This document shows, piece after piece, positions 26,207 to 34,001 of a DNA stretch of 64,000 nt; position 1 is the stretch's first letter, and the number at the start of each line of letters is the position of its first letter. A program made the translations under genes and the position numbers. The notes beneath the pieces are model-generated. The model did not search any database. It saw only the letters and a program-made list of their open reading frames with translations, and was not told the origin of the DNA. The stretch is from an uncultured Clostridia bacterium (GTDB lineage Bacteria; Bacillota; Clostridia; Peptostreptococcales; Anaerovoracaceae), in assembly GCA_934233735.1 (NCBI GenBank), contig CAKQGQ010000006.1, positions 62,001 to 126,000 of the forward strand, in the 5' to 3' direction.

Positions 26207-27457
26207 TTATTCATCTTTCGGCAGTTCTGTCACTACCATATTTATTTCCAATGCCTTTCTGGCATCTGCTTTCGTTACCTTCACCTCGAAGCGCTTGTAA
26301 TCCGCTTCATACACGAAAGTGTCTCCGACCTTCGGCAGATTGTCAAGCTGAAGCACGACCCAGCCGTTGACCGTTGTCGCGTCGATTTCCTCTTCCACAT
26401 CGAAGAAGTCGAACATTTTGTCCAGGTTCGTTCCGCAAAGCACGCGGTATGATCCATCCTGCTGCTGAACAATATCCTGAAGCGCAACCGCGTCATGCTC
26501 GTCATAGATTTCTCCGACAAGCTCCTCAATAATATCCTCCATCGTAACAAGGCCCGAGGTTCCGCCGTATTCATCGACGATAATCGCAATATGCGTCTTT
26601 CCCATCTGCAGCCTTTTTAATAACTGCGAAATCTTCATGGAGCCTGCCACGAAAATAACCGGCTTGACATATTCGGAAACCGGAGTATCGGTACCCTTTA
26701 TAAAATTGTGGAAATCCTTTTGATTGAGCACTCCCACAATGCTGTCTAAGTCATCCTCATAAATCGGCAGTCTTGAGAAACCTGTAGACAGGAATAATTC
26801 CTCGATTTCCTGCTGAGAATCATCAATTTCCGCCGCTTTAATGTCAACTCTCGGCGTCAGAACATCCCATGCCTCCAGCTCATTAAACTCGATTGCATTC
26901 TGAATCAGTTCGCTCTGCTCTTCGTCGATCCCGCCCTCGGTTTCCGCTTCTTCCACAATTGTCAAAAGCTCATCTTCCGTAATCGGTTTTATCTCATCTG
27001 TATGGAAAATCAGCGCAAGCAGCTTTTTCCATCCTTTAAACAGCCAGTTCACCGGTGTCAGCAAAATCATCAAAAATTTAAGAAACGGTGCAGAGGTCAT
27101 CGCAAACTTTTCCGGATTTTCCTTTGCCAGACTCTTTGGCGAAATTTCCCCGAAAATAAGTACAACAATGGTAACCACAATGGTTGAAATTGTCGCACCG
27201 TAAACCGGGTACATCTCCATGAAAAGCACTGTTGCAATCGCTGAGGTTGCAATGTTTACAATGTTATTTCCGACCAAAATCGTAGACAGTAAATCATCGT
27301 ATCGTTCTGAAAGCTCCTGCACCATGCGCGCCCGCTTGTTTCCGTCGTTGGCAAGATTCTTGATTCGAATCCGGTTGATGGATGTGAAAGCTGTTTCAGA
27401 AGCCGAGAAGTACGCAGAAAATGCAATCAAAATAACAATCGCAATAATTTTAGACAT
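26207..27457 (-). CDS. HlyC/CorC-family membrane protein with DUF21 and CBS domains
   Basis: 416 residues. N-terminal DUF21/CNNM membrane domain with three to four helices (AFSAYFSASETAFTSINRIR; LVGNNIVNIATSAIATVLF). Then a CBS pair (about 200-320; DVLTPRVDIKAAEID, GFSRLPIYEDDLDSIVGVL, MGKTHIAIIVDEYGGTSGLVTMEDIIEELVGEI). Last comes the C-terminal CorC_HlyC domain (VNGWVVLQLDNLPKVGDTF). Members are implicated in Mg2+/Co2+ export; the older hemolysin label is misleading. First gene ahead of secA. Confidence 0.94.
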   Translation of the reverse strand: MSKIIAIVILIAFSAYFSASETAFTSINRIRIKNLANDGNKRARMVQELSERYDDLLSTILVGNNIVNIATSAIATVLFMEMYPVYGATISTIVVTIVVLIFGEISPKSLAKENPEKFAMTSAPFLKFLMILLTPVNWLFKGWKKLLALIFHTDEIKPITEDELLTIVEEAETEGGIDEEQSELIQNAIEFNELEAWDVLTPRVDIKAAEIDDSQQEIEELFLSTGFSRLPIYEDDLDSIVGVLNQKDFHNFIKGTDTPVSEYVKPVIFVAGSMKISQLLKRLQMGKTHIAIIVDEYGGTSGLVTMEDIIEELVGEIYDEHDAVALQDIVQQQDGSYRVLCGTNLDKMFDFFDVEEEIDATTVNGWVVLQLDNLPKVGDTFVYEADYKRFEVKVTKADARKALEINMVVTELPKDE

Positions 27458-27523
27458 GTTTAAATTTCTTTCCTTTCTCCTTTAAAACATCACAAAATCA
27501 GCCCTTTTTCAAAGACTTCCCTA

Positions 27524-27552
27524 ATTATATCATCTATCCGAGCTAATATAAA
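27524..27552 (-). promoter_or_regulatory. Probable sigma-A promoter for the HlyC/CorC-secA operon
   Basis: TTTATA, 17-base spacer, TATAAT on the minus strand, 66 bases before the ATG. Confidence 0.6.
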
Positions 27553-27631
27553 GTGAAATCCTTGTGAAAATGCGGAAAAACGCTTGAATTTAGCATAGTT
27601 TTTTCGTTTGTCACCCAATTTAAATTTATGG

Positions 27632-27660
27632 TTGACATACTTTTCGCTCTGTGTTATACT
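27632..27660 (+). promoter_or_regulatory. Sigma-A promoter of birA-bioY
   Basis: Perfect TTGACA, 17-base spacer, TATACT, 58 bases before the birA ATG. I did not find a clear paired TTAAC-type BirA operator around it. Confidence 0.85.
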
Positions 27661-27718
27661 GATTCTGTCGAAATAAGTTTTTTTATGTCGATTTTTCTCG
27701 AGAAAGGAAGTAAATAAA

Positions 27719-28723
27719 ATGTCAACGAAAACAGAACTCCTGTCGTTATTGGATGAACAGCGAGACAGTTTTTTGTCCGGTCAGGAAATTGCCGAGACTT
27801 TAGGCGTATCCAGGAATGCAGTTTGGAAGGCAGTCAAATCCCTGCAGGAACAGGGCTTTTTAATTGAGAGCATGCCAAGCGTAGGCTATCGACTTGCGGA
27901 AAAAAGGGATATTATAAGTAAGGATTTTTTAGTGAATGAAATAAAATATCCTTGCACCATACATATTTTAGATAAAATCGATTCTACAAATAACTATGCG
28001 AAAGGGCTTGATACGGCAAGCGGCACTCATCTTGTCATTGCATCTGAGCAGACCGCGGGACGCGGCAGGCTCGGCAGAAGCTTCTATTCACCTGCTGAGA
28101 AAGGCATTTACATGAGCATTGCCTTTGAGCCGGATTTTGACTTGGATAAATCTCTGTTCGTTACAACGATTACCGCGGTTGCCGCCTGTCACGCAATTGA
28201 AGATGTTACCGGACTTCATCCGAAAATCAAATGGGTCAACGACATCTACCTTGACGGAAAGAAGCTTGCCGGAATACTGACGGAAGCCGAAAGCAACTTC
28301 GAGAGCGGTAAAATCCAGAAGATTATCGTCGGCATCGGTATCAACTGTTTCGCCTGCGAGCTTCCTGAAGGCATTCGCGATGTTGCCGGCTGTCTCGAAA
28401 ATCCCGGCGAAGATTTTACGCGCAATCGCTTAATCGCGGCATTCTGCAATTACTTTTTTGACATGATTACGCATTTCGATCATTCCAAAATTTTACGAGA
28501 CTACAAGAGTCGTTCGTTTATCCTCGGTGAACAGATTTTGATTTTTAACCCTGCGATTGCCCGTCAAATCGGCCGCCCAGATGAGCGCCTCCATGATGGC
28601 ATCCGCGCACGGGCAATTGACATCGACGAAAACGGCGGTCTGGTCGTCGAATTTCTTGAAGGGCGTTTTTCGCGGCAGATGCAGACGCTGACTTCAGGAG
28701 AAATCAGCATACGAAAGGTTTAG
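27719..28723 (+). CDS. birA: Bifunctional biotin-protein ligase / biotin repressor BirA
   Basis: 334 residues. N-terminal winged helix (SGQEIAETLGVSRNAVWKAVKSLQEQGF) makes this the regulatory group II form. The catalytic domain holds SEQTAGRGRLGRSFYSPAEKGIY for biotinyl-AMP binding and KWVNDIYLDGKKLAGILTEA with the catalytic Lys. The C-terminal SH3-like domain is present. It attaches biotin to carboxylases and senses biotin. GAAAGGAAG precedes the ATG. The biotin transporter gene follows after six bases, so ligase and uptake are co-expressed. Confidence 0.96.
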   Translation: MSTKTELLSLLDEQRDSFLSGQEIAETLGVSRNAVWKAVKSLQEQGFLIESMPSVGYRLAEKRDIISKDFLVNEIKYPCTIHILDKIDSTNNYAKGLDTASGTHLVIASEQTAGRGRLGRSFYSPAEKGIYMSIAFEPDFDLDKSLFVTTITAVAACHAIEDVTGLHPKIKWVNDIYLDGKKLAGILTEAESNFESGKIQKIIVGIGINCFACELPEGIRDVAGCLENPGEDFTRNRLIAAFCNYFFDMITHFDHSKILRDYKSRSFILGEQILIFNPAIARQIGRPDERLHDGIRARAIDIDENGGLVVEFLEGRFSRQMQTLTSGEISIRKV

Positions 28724-28729
28724 ACACAA

Positions 28730-29308
28730 ATGAAAACAGCTACAAACAATTACTCGAATAAAAAAAACACAAATTTATATAAACTGGTTCTTACAGGCAT
28801 TTTCGCCGCAGTTGTTGCGGTCTGCTCTTGGATTTCCATTCCTCTGCCGTTCACACAGGTTCCCATCAATCTCGCAATTCTGGGCGTCCTGCTTGCTGGC
28901 GGCTGTCTGGGCTGGAAGCATGGCGGACTGAGCCTGATTATCTATGTACTTTTAGGTGCCGTCGGACTTCCGGTTTTTGCCGGATTTGGTGCAGGACTTG
29001 GCACGCTTGTCGGTCCTACGGGCGGCTATATCGTAGGCTATGTCCTGTGTGCGGCGGTTGCAGGGCTTGGAGCTTCCTCATCTGCAGCTTCGAAAATCTC
29101 CAAGCACCCGTCTCTCAGACTTGCCGCCTTCATGGCTCTTGGTGTAGCTACCTGCTACACCTTCGGAACGATTTGGTATGTGCTTTTGATGAAAACATCT
29201 CTATGGGTTGGACTCATTTCCTGCGTCTTTCCGTTCATTCCGTTTGACGCGTTTAAAATCGCATTCGCGGTGCTTCTTGTCACCCGCCTGCGGAAAGTCA
29301 TTGATTAG
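28730..29308 (+). CDS. bioY: Biotin ECF transporter S component BioY
   Basis: 192 residues, six membrane segments. The BioY signature PLPFTQVPINLAILGVLLAGG is followed by GPTGGYIVGYVLCA, and both match the biotin-binding subunit family. It needs an EcfT/EcfA1/EcfA2 core; that core is encoded at 61-63.6 kb in this window. Transcribed with birA. No clear terminator separates it from the convergent regulator gene, which ends 13 bases away. Confidence 0.95.
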   Translation: MKTATNNYSNKKNTNLYKLVLTGIFAAVVAVCSWISIPLPFTQVPINLAILGVLLAGGCLGWKHGGLSLIIYVLLGAVGLPVFAGFGAGLGTLVGPTGGYIVGYVLCAAVAGLGASSSAASKISKHPSLRLAAFMALGVATCYTFGTIWYVLLMKTSLWVGLISCVFPFIPFDAFKIAFAVLLVTRLRKVID

Positions 29309-29321
29309 CCGGATGCGCTTT

Positions 29322-29723
29322 TTATTTGCCCGCTGCATGAAGCATCAGTTCCGCTGCTGTACACTGCACTTTATCAATCGCCTCAATACGGCTTGCGGAG
29401 CCCATCTTTTGGAGCAAATTGTGGATATGCGTTTTGACCGTATTCTCACTGATAAACAATTTACCCGCAATATCACTGTTTCCGTTTCCATCGAGCAATT
29501 CTCTTAAAATCTCGATTTCTCTGTCCGTCAGAGCATACTCTCTTTTAATAACCGAAAAAGCAGGAGTGAAATCCACAGGCTCTTCTGCTTTTTCTTCTGA
29601 GATACTTTTCCGATCCGGCACAAATTCCCTCTGCATTTTTTTGATTTCCCAAAGAATAATCACCAGTACCGCTGTCATAAGAGGAATCGCAAACATATTG
29701 ATTAAAACAAACACACTTTCCAT
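29322..29723 (-). CDS. Membrane-anchored LuxR-type transcription regulator
   Basis: 133 residues. One N-terminal membrane helix (VFVLINMFAIPLMTAVLVIILWEI) is followed by a 35-residue acidic linker and a complete LuxR/GerE helix-turn-helix: YALTDREIEILRELLDGNGNSDIAGKLFISENTVKTHIHNLLQKMG. There is no receiver or ligand domain, so signal input is unclear; membrane anchoring could itself control access to DNA. GGAGG nine bases before the ATG supports the start. Its upstream region has a sigma-A promoter and a five-fold decamer repeat. Confidence 0.85.
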   Translation of the reverse strand: MESVFVLINMFAIPLMTAVLVIILWEIKKMQREFVPDRKSISEEKAEEPVDFTPAFSVIKREYALTDREIEILRELLDGNGNSDIAGKLFISENTVKTHIHNLLQKMGSASRIEAIDKVQCTAAELMLHAAGK

Positions 29724-29749
29724 TTTTCCGTCCTCCTTTATTTGCTTTT

Positions 29750-29778
29750 ATTATAGAAACATCTTATGCAGCAGTAAA
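29750..29778 (-). promoter_or_regulatory. Sigma-A promoter of the membrane LuxR-type gene
   Basis: TTTACT, 17-base spacer, TATAAT on the minus strand, 27 bases before the ATG. Confidence 0.65.
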
Positions 29779-29827
29779 GCCTGTTAGCCTGCTTTTTTAC
29801 GGATTTTTAGCCCTGCGCTGCGCACAC

Positions 29828-29877
29828 TTCGACAAAGTTTGACACGATTTGACCACCTTCGATAAGCTTTGATACAA
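29828..29877. repeat. Five tandem TTYGA decamers, one helical turn apart
   Basis: Successive 10-mers on the plus strand begin TTCGA, TTTGA, TTTGA, TTCGA and TTTGA at 29828, 29838, 29848, 29858 and 29868. The remaining five bases vary, as expected of protein contacts on one DNA face. They lie 50-100 bases upstream of the LuxR-type promoter. Confidence 0.75.
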
Positions 29878-30008
29878 ACCCTCATCATTAGAGCAGCAAA
29901 ACGGAGCTGTTTCCCGACGGTACAATCCGTTAGAATAGCAACCCCGCTTCGCCTCTTCATTCATTCACTTAATATTTATAAGAAGGACTTAACCTTTCTT
30001 ACCGATGT

Positions 30009-31499
30009 TTATGCCTCTAAAGCCTTCAATGCAGCAGCCTTTTCTGCTTCTCTCTCATCTAAGATTTTCTGATATTCTTCATCTGTAAGCTTTGTCATTG
30101 TGATTCCCGCATAGCCGTAGAATACGGATACAATCGGATTCAACCAGTTCAGAATTGCGTACGGAATGTAGCTGGAATCTACGCCCAGGAACTTTCTCAT
30201 CGTAGCGCCGCAAGTGTTCCATGAGAAGAAGTTGGAAGTAATCGTTCCGGCATCTTCCAGACATCTGGAAAGGTTTTCCGGACGAAGTCTCATATCTTCG
30301 AAGGATTCTTTGAACATTCTGCCCGGAAGTACTAAGGATAAGTACTGGTCGCAGCAGATTGCGTTTGTCAGAATGCACATCAGCTCTGTGGAAAGCACCA
30401 GTCCGCCTCTTCCCTTTGCCACTTTGAGGAAGATTGCCGCAACGGATGCCATCATGCCGGTCACATCAACGATACCGCCGAAGCACATTGCAGCGAGGAT
30501 GATGGAAATCGTCCACATCATGCCCTGCATACCGGAGGATGATAACAGGTCTGCTAATTTAACAATAACCGGAGAAGCATCTTCCGGTACTACACCAAGT
30601 GTGATGCCATTGTTCAGAATCGAGAATGTATTATTGATAACCTTATCTTCCAATACTGTCTCAATCGCAACATGGTTGTAGAACATAAGGGGAACACCTA
30701 AAAGTGCGCCGCCTACCAACGAAGGAATTGCCGGAAGCTTCATAGCAACTGCAACGATTACGAACAGCGGCGGAATTAAGGTAATAAGACTGATATTGGA
30801 TGCGCCTTCAATATAATGAAGGATCTCCATCATGACCGTCATATCCGGCTCGTTGCTTGATGCATGCATAAATCCCATAACTGCGTAAGCGATTAACGCG
30901 ATTCCAAGCGAGGTTCCTGTAGTATAAACCATGTGCTTGATGTGTCCGAACAGTGTCGCGCCTGCCATTGCCGGAGCAAGGTTTGTCGTATCGGATAATG
31001 GTGACATCTTGTCGCCGAAGTATGCACCGGATACTACAGCACCTGCCGTCATTGCCTGAGGGAATCCAAGAGCCGCGCCGACACCCATTAATGCAACTCC
31101 CATAGAGCCTGCCGTAGACCACGAGGAGCCGGTTGCCAAAGATACGATACAGCAAAGAATACAAGCAGTAAGCAAAAATACCTTCGGACTGATAATCTTA
31201 ATTCCGTAGTACATCATCGACGGAATAGTGCCTGCTGCCATCCAGGACGCGATAATTGCACCAAGAATAGCCAGAATTAAAATTGCCTGCATGGAGCGGT
31301 TGATAGAAGCCAGAATTCCTTGCTCTAAGTAAGCCCATTTCCATCCGTTTGCAACTGCGACAATTCCTGCGAATCCTGCCGCTAAAATAAGTGCAATGTG
31401 AGGTTCCCCACCGTTGTCCTTAATAATAGACCACATGAGGAAACCTACCATAGCCAGCATAACCAGTATGGTCTGCCACATAGGAATTTTTCTGCCCAT
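30009..31499 (-). CDS. NhaC-family antiporter, copy 3
   Basis: 496 residues, about 12 membrane segments. Family motifs: LATGSSWSTAGSMGVALMGVGAALG, SGAYFGDKMSPLSDTTNLAPAMAG, ICCDQYLSLVLPGRMFKE and CLEDAGTITSNFFSWNTCGATM. The Ser/Thr-rich LSDTTN core is intact. The C-terminal tail is Glu/Lys/Ala-rich. AGGAGG precedes the ATG. It stands alone behind its own promoter and a structured leader; the downstream 285 bases before the LuxR-type gene carry no clear terminator. Substrate unknown. Confidence 0.92.
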   Translation of the reverse strand: MGRKIPMWQTILVMLAMVGFLMWSIIKDNGGEPHIALILAAGFAGIVAVANGWKWAYLEQGILASINRSMQAILILAILGAIIASWMAAGTIPSMMYYGIKIISPKVFLLTACILCCIVSLATGSSWSTAGSMGVALMGVGAALGFPQAMTAGAVVSGAYFGDKMSPLSDTTNLAPAMAGATLFGHIKHMVYTTGTSLGIALIAYAVMGFMHASSNEPDMTVMMEILHYIEGASNISLITLIPPLFVIVAVAMKLPAIPSLVGGALLGVPLMFYNHVAIETVLEDKVINNTFSILNNGITLGVVPEDASPVIVKLADLLSSSGMQGMMWTISIILAAMCFGGIVDVTGMMASVAAIFLKVAKGRGGLVLSTELMCILTNAICCDQYLSLVLPGRMFKESFEDMRLRPENLSRCLEDAGTITSNFFSWNTCGATMRKFLGVDSSYIPYAILNWLNPIVSVFYGYAGITMTKLTDEEYQKILDEREAEKAAALKALEA

Positions 31500-31538
31500 A
31501 ATAAATCCTCCTAAAAGCTAATTAAGGTATAATTTCTC

Positions 31539-31596
31539 AATGAGACCGCAGCCTGCGTTCGTCCGCAGCTTTATGTAACGGCTGCCTCGCCTCATC
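31539..31596 (-). promoter_or_regulatory. Structured 5' leader of NhaC copy 3 (candidate riboswitch or attenuator)
   Basis: Between the promoter and the ribosome binding site the RNA can fold into an 8-bp closing helix (GATGAGGC with GTCTCATT). It is stacked on GCAGCC/GGCTGC, and a further TGCG-CGCA hairpin can form inside. No T run follows, so control of translation would be more likely than termination. Cation or solute sensing is a guess based on the gene it precedes. Confidence 0.5.
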
Positions 31597-31602
31597 GACG
31601 CC

Positions 31603-31631
31603 ACTTTAGCATTCAGAAGGATTTTTTGCAA
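31603..31631 (-). promoter_or_regulatory. Sigma-A promoter of NhaC copy 3
   Basis: TTGCAA, 17-base spacer, TAAAGT on the minus strand, leaving a leader of about 100 bases. Confidence 0.65.
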
Positions 31632-31654
31632 TACACTTTAAGGAATGATTTTGG

Positions 31655-31670
31655 GATTAGATAACTAATC
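31655..31670. promoter_or_regulatory. Inverted repeat upstream of the NhaC copy 3 promoter
   Basis: GATTAG-ATAA-CTAATC, a perfect 6-bp inverted repeat 23 bases upstream of the -35 box. A possible operator; no regulator is assigned. Confidence 0.45.
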
Positions 31671-31738
31671 TTCCTGCCTAAACCTTTTTCGTATTGGGGC
31701 TTATGCCCGTTCCATTTACCTTACTCTTCTGTCTTAAC

Positions 31739-31772
31739 AAAAAAGAGACCGAACAATTAATCGTTCAGCCTC
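31739..31772 (-). terminator. Terminator of the S10-spc-alpha super-operon
   Basis: On the minus strand GAGGCTGAACGA and TTGTTCGGTCTC form a 12-bp stem (three G-T) around TTAA, then TTTTTTGTT. It starts 24 bases after rplQ. Confidence 0.9.
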
Positions 31773-31795
31773 CCTTTTATTTCAGCTTATATCTC

Positions 31796-32137
31796 TTATA
31801 CTAATTCTAAGAAAACAACTTCAGCGCAGTCGCCCTGACGAGGTCCTAACTTAAGAATTCTTGTATATCCGCCGTTTCTGTCTGCATACTTTGGTGCGAT
31901 TTCATCAAAAAGCTTTGTAACAACGTCTTCATCGAAAACATATGCTAATACCTGTCTTCTTGCGTGAAGATCACCGCGTTTTGCCAAAGTAATCAGCTTT
32001 TCTGCTTCTCTTCTGGCTTCCTTTGCTCTGCAGTCCGTTGTCTGGATTCTTTCTTCTCTGAATAAATCAGTTACAAGGTTTCTCAGCATGGACTTTCTGT
32101 GAGCGGAAGGTCTGCCCAGTTTTCTGTATCCTGGCAT
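31796..32137 (-). CDS. rplQ: 50S ribosomal protein L17
   Basis: 113 residues. Begins PGYRKLGRPSAHRKSMLRNL, the L17 signature, and ends ILKLGPRQGDCAEVVFLELV. Last gene of the super-operon, 27 bases after rpoA. In many Firmicutes ecfA1-ecfA2-ecfT-truA follows here; in this genome a terminator follows instead and the ecf genes lie about 29 kb away. Confidence 0.98.
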   Translation of the reverse strand: MPGYRKLGRPSAHRKSMLRNLVTDLFREERIQTTDCRAKEARREAEKLITLAKRGDLHARRQVLAYVFDEDVVTKLFDEIAPKYADRNGGYTRILKLGPRQGDCAEVVFLELV

Positions 32138-32164
32138 TTTAAGATTCTCCTTTCATTGCAAGTT

Positions 32165-33109
32165 CTATTCATCACTCGGTCTTAAACCGAGTCCCAGTTC
32201 CTCAAGTTTCGCTTTCACTTCATCAAGGGATTTTTTACCAAGGTTACGAACCTTCATCATATCCTCTTCTGATTTCTGTGTAAGTTCTTCTACAGTGTTG
32301 ATTGCTGCTCTCTTCAGGCAGTTGAAGGAACGAACGGAAAGTTCCAGTTCTTCAATTGTCATTTCGAGGGCTTTTTCTTTTTGGTCTTCTTCCTTTTCAA
32401 CCATAATTTCCATCGCTCCGGTTGCGTCGGTAAGCTGGATAAACAGGTTTAAGTGCTCCTGCATAATCTTAGCTCCGATGGAAACGCCTTCGTCCGGCGT
32501 GATTGAACCGTCTGTCCAAATTTCAAGAACCAGTCTGTCATAGTCAGTTACCTGTCCGACTCTGGTGTTCTCTACTGTAAAATTAACTTTTCTTACAGGA
32601 GTGTAGATGGAGTCCACAGGAATGACGGAAATTGGTGTGCTTTCCGTTTTGTTCATTTCTGCCGGAACATATCCTCTGCCTCTTGCCATATTGATTTCCA
32701 TTACCAGCGTTGCGTTTTCTTCCAGAGTTGCAATGTGCAGATCCGGATTGAAAATTTCGAGATCACTGTCGCCGATGATGTCGGCAGCAGTAACTTCTTT
32801 CGGTCCAACTGCGTTAATGATAACTCTCTTGGTGTTTTCACCGTTTAATCGAATCGCAAGTTTTTTAAGGTTGAGGATGATTTCTGTAACGTCTTCTTTT
32901 ACTCCTGGTATTGTTGAAAACTCGTGAAGTACTCCGTCGATTTTTACTGATGTGACTGCTGCTCCCGGAAGTGAGCTTAAAAGAATTCTTCTAAGCGCAT
33001 TGCCAAGAGTTGTACCATAGCCTCTTTCCAAAGGCTCTACTACGAATTTACCGTAGTTTCCATCTTCATCAATATATTTATTGATTGTTGGTTTTTCGAT
33101 TTCGATCAC
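32165..33109 (-). CDS. rpoA: RNA polymerase alpha subunit
   Basis: 314 residues. N-terminal assembly domain (GYGTTLGNALRRILLSSLPGAAVTSV) and C-terminal DNA/activator-binding domain (ELELSVRSFNCLKRAAINTVEELTQ; VRNLGKKSLDEVKAKLEELGLGL) are both complete. It is separated from rpsD by a 252-base spacer filled with a duplicated hairpin element, whereas neighbouring genes are usually less than 30 bases apart. That suggests separate tuning of rpoA-rplQ. Confidence 0.98.
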   Translation of the reverse strand: MIEIEKPTINKYIDEDGNYGKFVVEPLERGYGTTLGNALRRILLSSLPGAAVTSVKIDGVLHEFSTIPGVKEDVTEIILNLKKLAIRLNGENTKRVIINAVGPKEVTAADIIGDSDLEIFNPDLHIATLEENATLVMEINMARGRGYVPAEMNKTESTPISVIPVDSIYTPVRKVNFTVENTRVGQVTDYDRLVLEIWTDGSITPDEGVSIGAKIMQEHLNLFIQLTDATGAMEIMVEKEEDQKEKALEMTIEELELSVRSFNCLKRAAINTVEELTQKSEEDMMKVRNLGKKSLDEVKAKLEELGLGLRPSDE

Positions 33110-33157
33110 TAAAAAACCCTCCTTTTCATTCCAAGTTTTATCGTACCATTTCCCCAG

Positions 33158-33361
33158 TTATTACGGGTGTACGCTATGCGCACACACGTAACAAGGTTTT
33201 GTCAAGAGTTTGAGGGTGGAGATTTGTGAAGCAAATACTACCCGCATCTTGCAGGTTCATTATTACAGGTATACGCTTGTCGGATACCTGTAACAAGGTT
33301 CTGTCAAGAGCTTGAGGGTGGAGATTTGCAGGGCAAATACTACCCGCCTCTTGACAGGTTC
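33158..33361. repeat. Tandem 102-bp duplication of a hairpin element between rpsD and rpoA
   Basis: Two units (33158-33259 and 33260-33361) align with a constant 102-base offset and only one single-base indel near the end. Each has a small hairpin (ACAGGTAT/ATACCTGT in unit 2) and a long one. In unit 2 CTGTCAAGAG pairs with CTCTTGACAG, enclosing GGGT/ACCC and ATTTG/CAAAT. The long hairpin is weaker in unit 1. No T run follows, so these are not ordinary terminators. Confidence 0.85.
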
Positions 33362-33982
33362 TTACTTGGAATACAATTCGACGATTAAGTGCTCTGCGAT
33401 TGGAGTATCGATTTCTTCTCTTGTCGGCAGAGTTACCACTTTACCTTCTAACTTATCAACATCAACTGTCATCCAGTTCGGAACTGTGATTGACATTTCC
33501 TTGATTTCTTTGAACTTAGGTGAGCTCTGGCTCTTAGCTTTTACAGCGATTACATCTCCGGCTTTTACTTCCATGGAAGGAATGTTAGCCTTCTTGCCAT
33601 TTACTGTGAAATGACCGTGAGTTACAAGCTGTCTTGCTTCTTTTCTGGAAGCTGCGAATCCAAGTCTGAATACAACGTTGTCCAGTCTTGTTTCAAGTAA
33701 GATTAAGAGGTTTTCACCTGTCTTACCTTGTTTCTTAGCAGCTTTGTCGAATAAGTTTCTGAACTGAGTTTCCTGCATTCCGTAGAATCTCTTAGCTTTC
33801 TGCTTTTCTCTTAACTGAAGACCATAGTCGGACATTTTCTTTCTTGCCTGACCATGCTGTCCAGGAGCGTAATTTCTCTTTTCAATCGCGCACTTGCTGC
33901 TGTAGCATCTTTCGCCCTTTAAGAAAAGCTTTTGACCTTCTCTTCTGCATAATTTGCAGTTTGCATCTGTATATCTTGCCAT
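33362..33982 (-). CDS. rpsD: 30S ribosomal protein S4 (zinc form)
   Basis: 206 residues. N-terminal zinc site CKLCRREG...CYSSKC and the APGQHGQ motif, then the S4 RNA-binding domain RLDNVVFRLGFAASRKEARQLVTHGH. S4 nucleates 30S assembly and in Bacillus represses its own synthesis. The four-Cys form marks a zinc-dependent paralogue type. Confidence 0.98.
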   Translation of the reverse strand: MARYTDANCKLCRREGQKLFLKGERCYSSKCAIEKRNYAPGQHGQARKKMSDYGLQLREKQKAKRFYGMQETQFRNLFDKAAKKQGKTGENLLILLETRLDNVVFRLGFAASRKEARQLVTHGHFTVNGKKANIPSMEVKAGDVIAVKAKSQSSPKFKEIKEMSITVPNWMTVDVDKLEGKVVTLPTREEIDTPIAEHLIVELYSK

Positions 33983-34001
33983 TTAAATTACTCCTCCTTT
34001 C

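Noticed and set aside
27458..27718. Biotin-type operator at the birA promoter
   Set aside because: I looked for paired TTAAC-like half-sites around the promoter and did not find a convincing pair.
29771..29797. AGCAG/CTGCT stem followed by T run on the plus strand
   Set aside because: Only five pairs with a long loop, and it overlaps the LuxR-type promoter; no plus-strand gene ends there.
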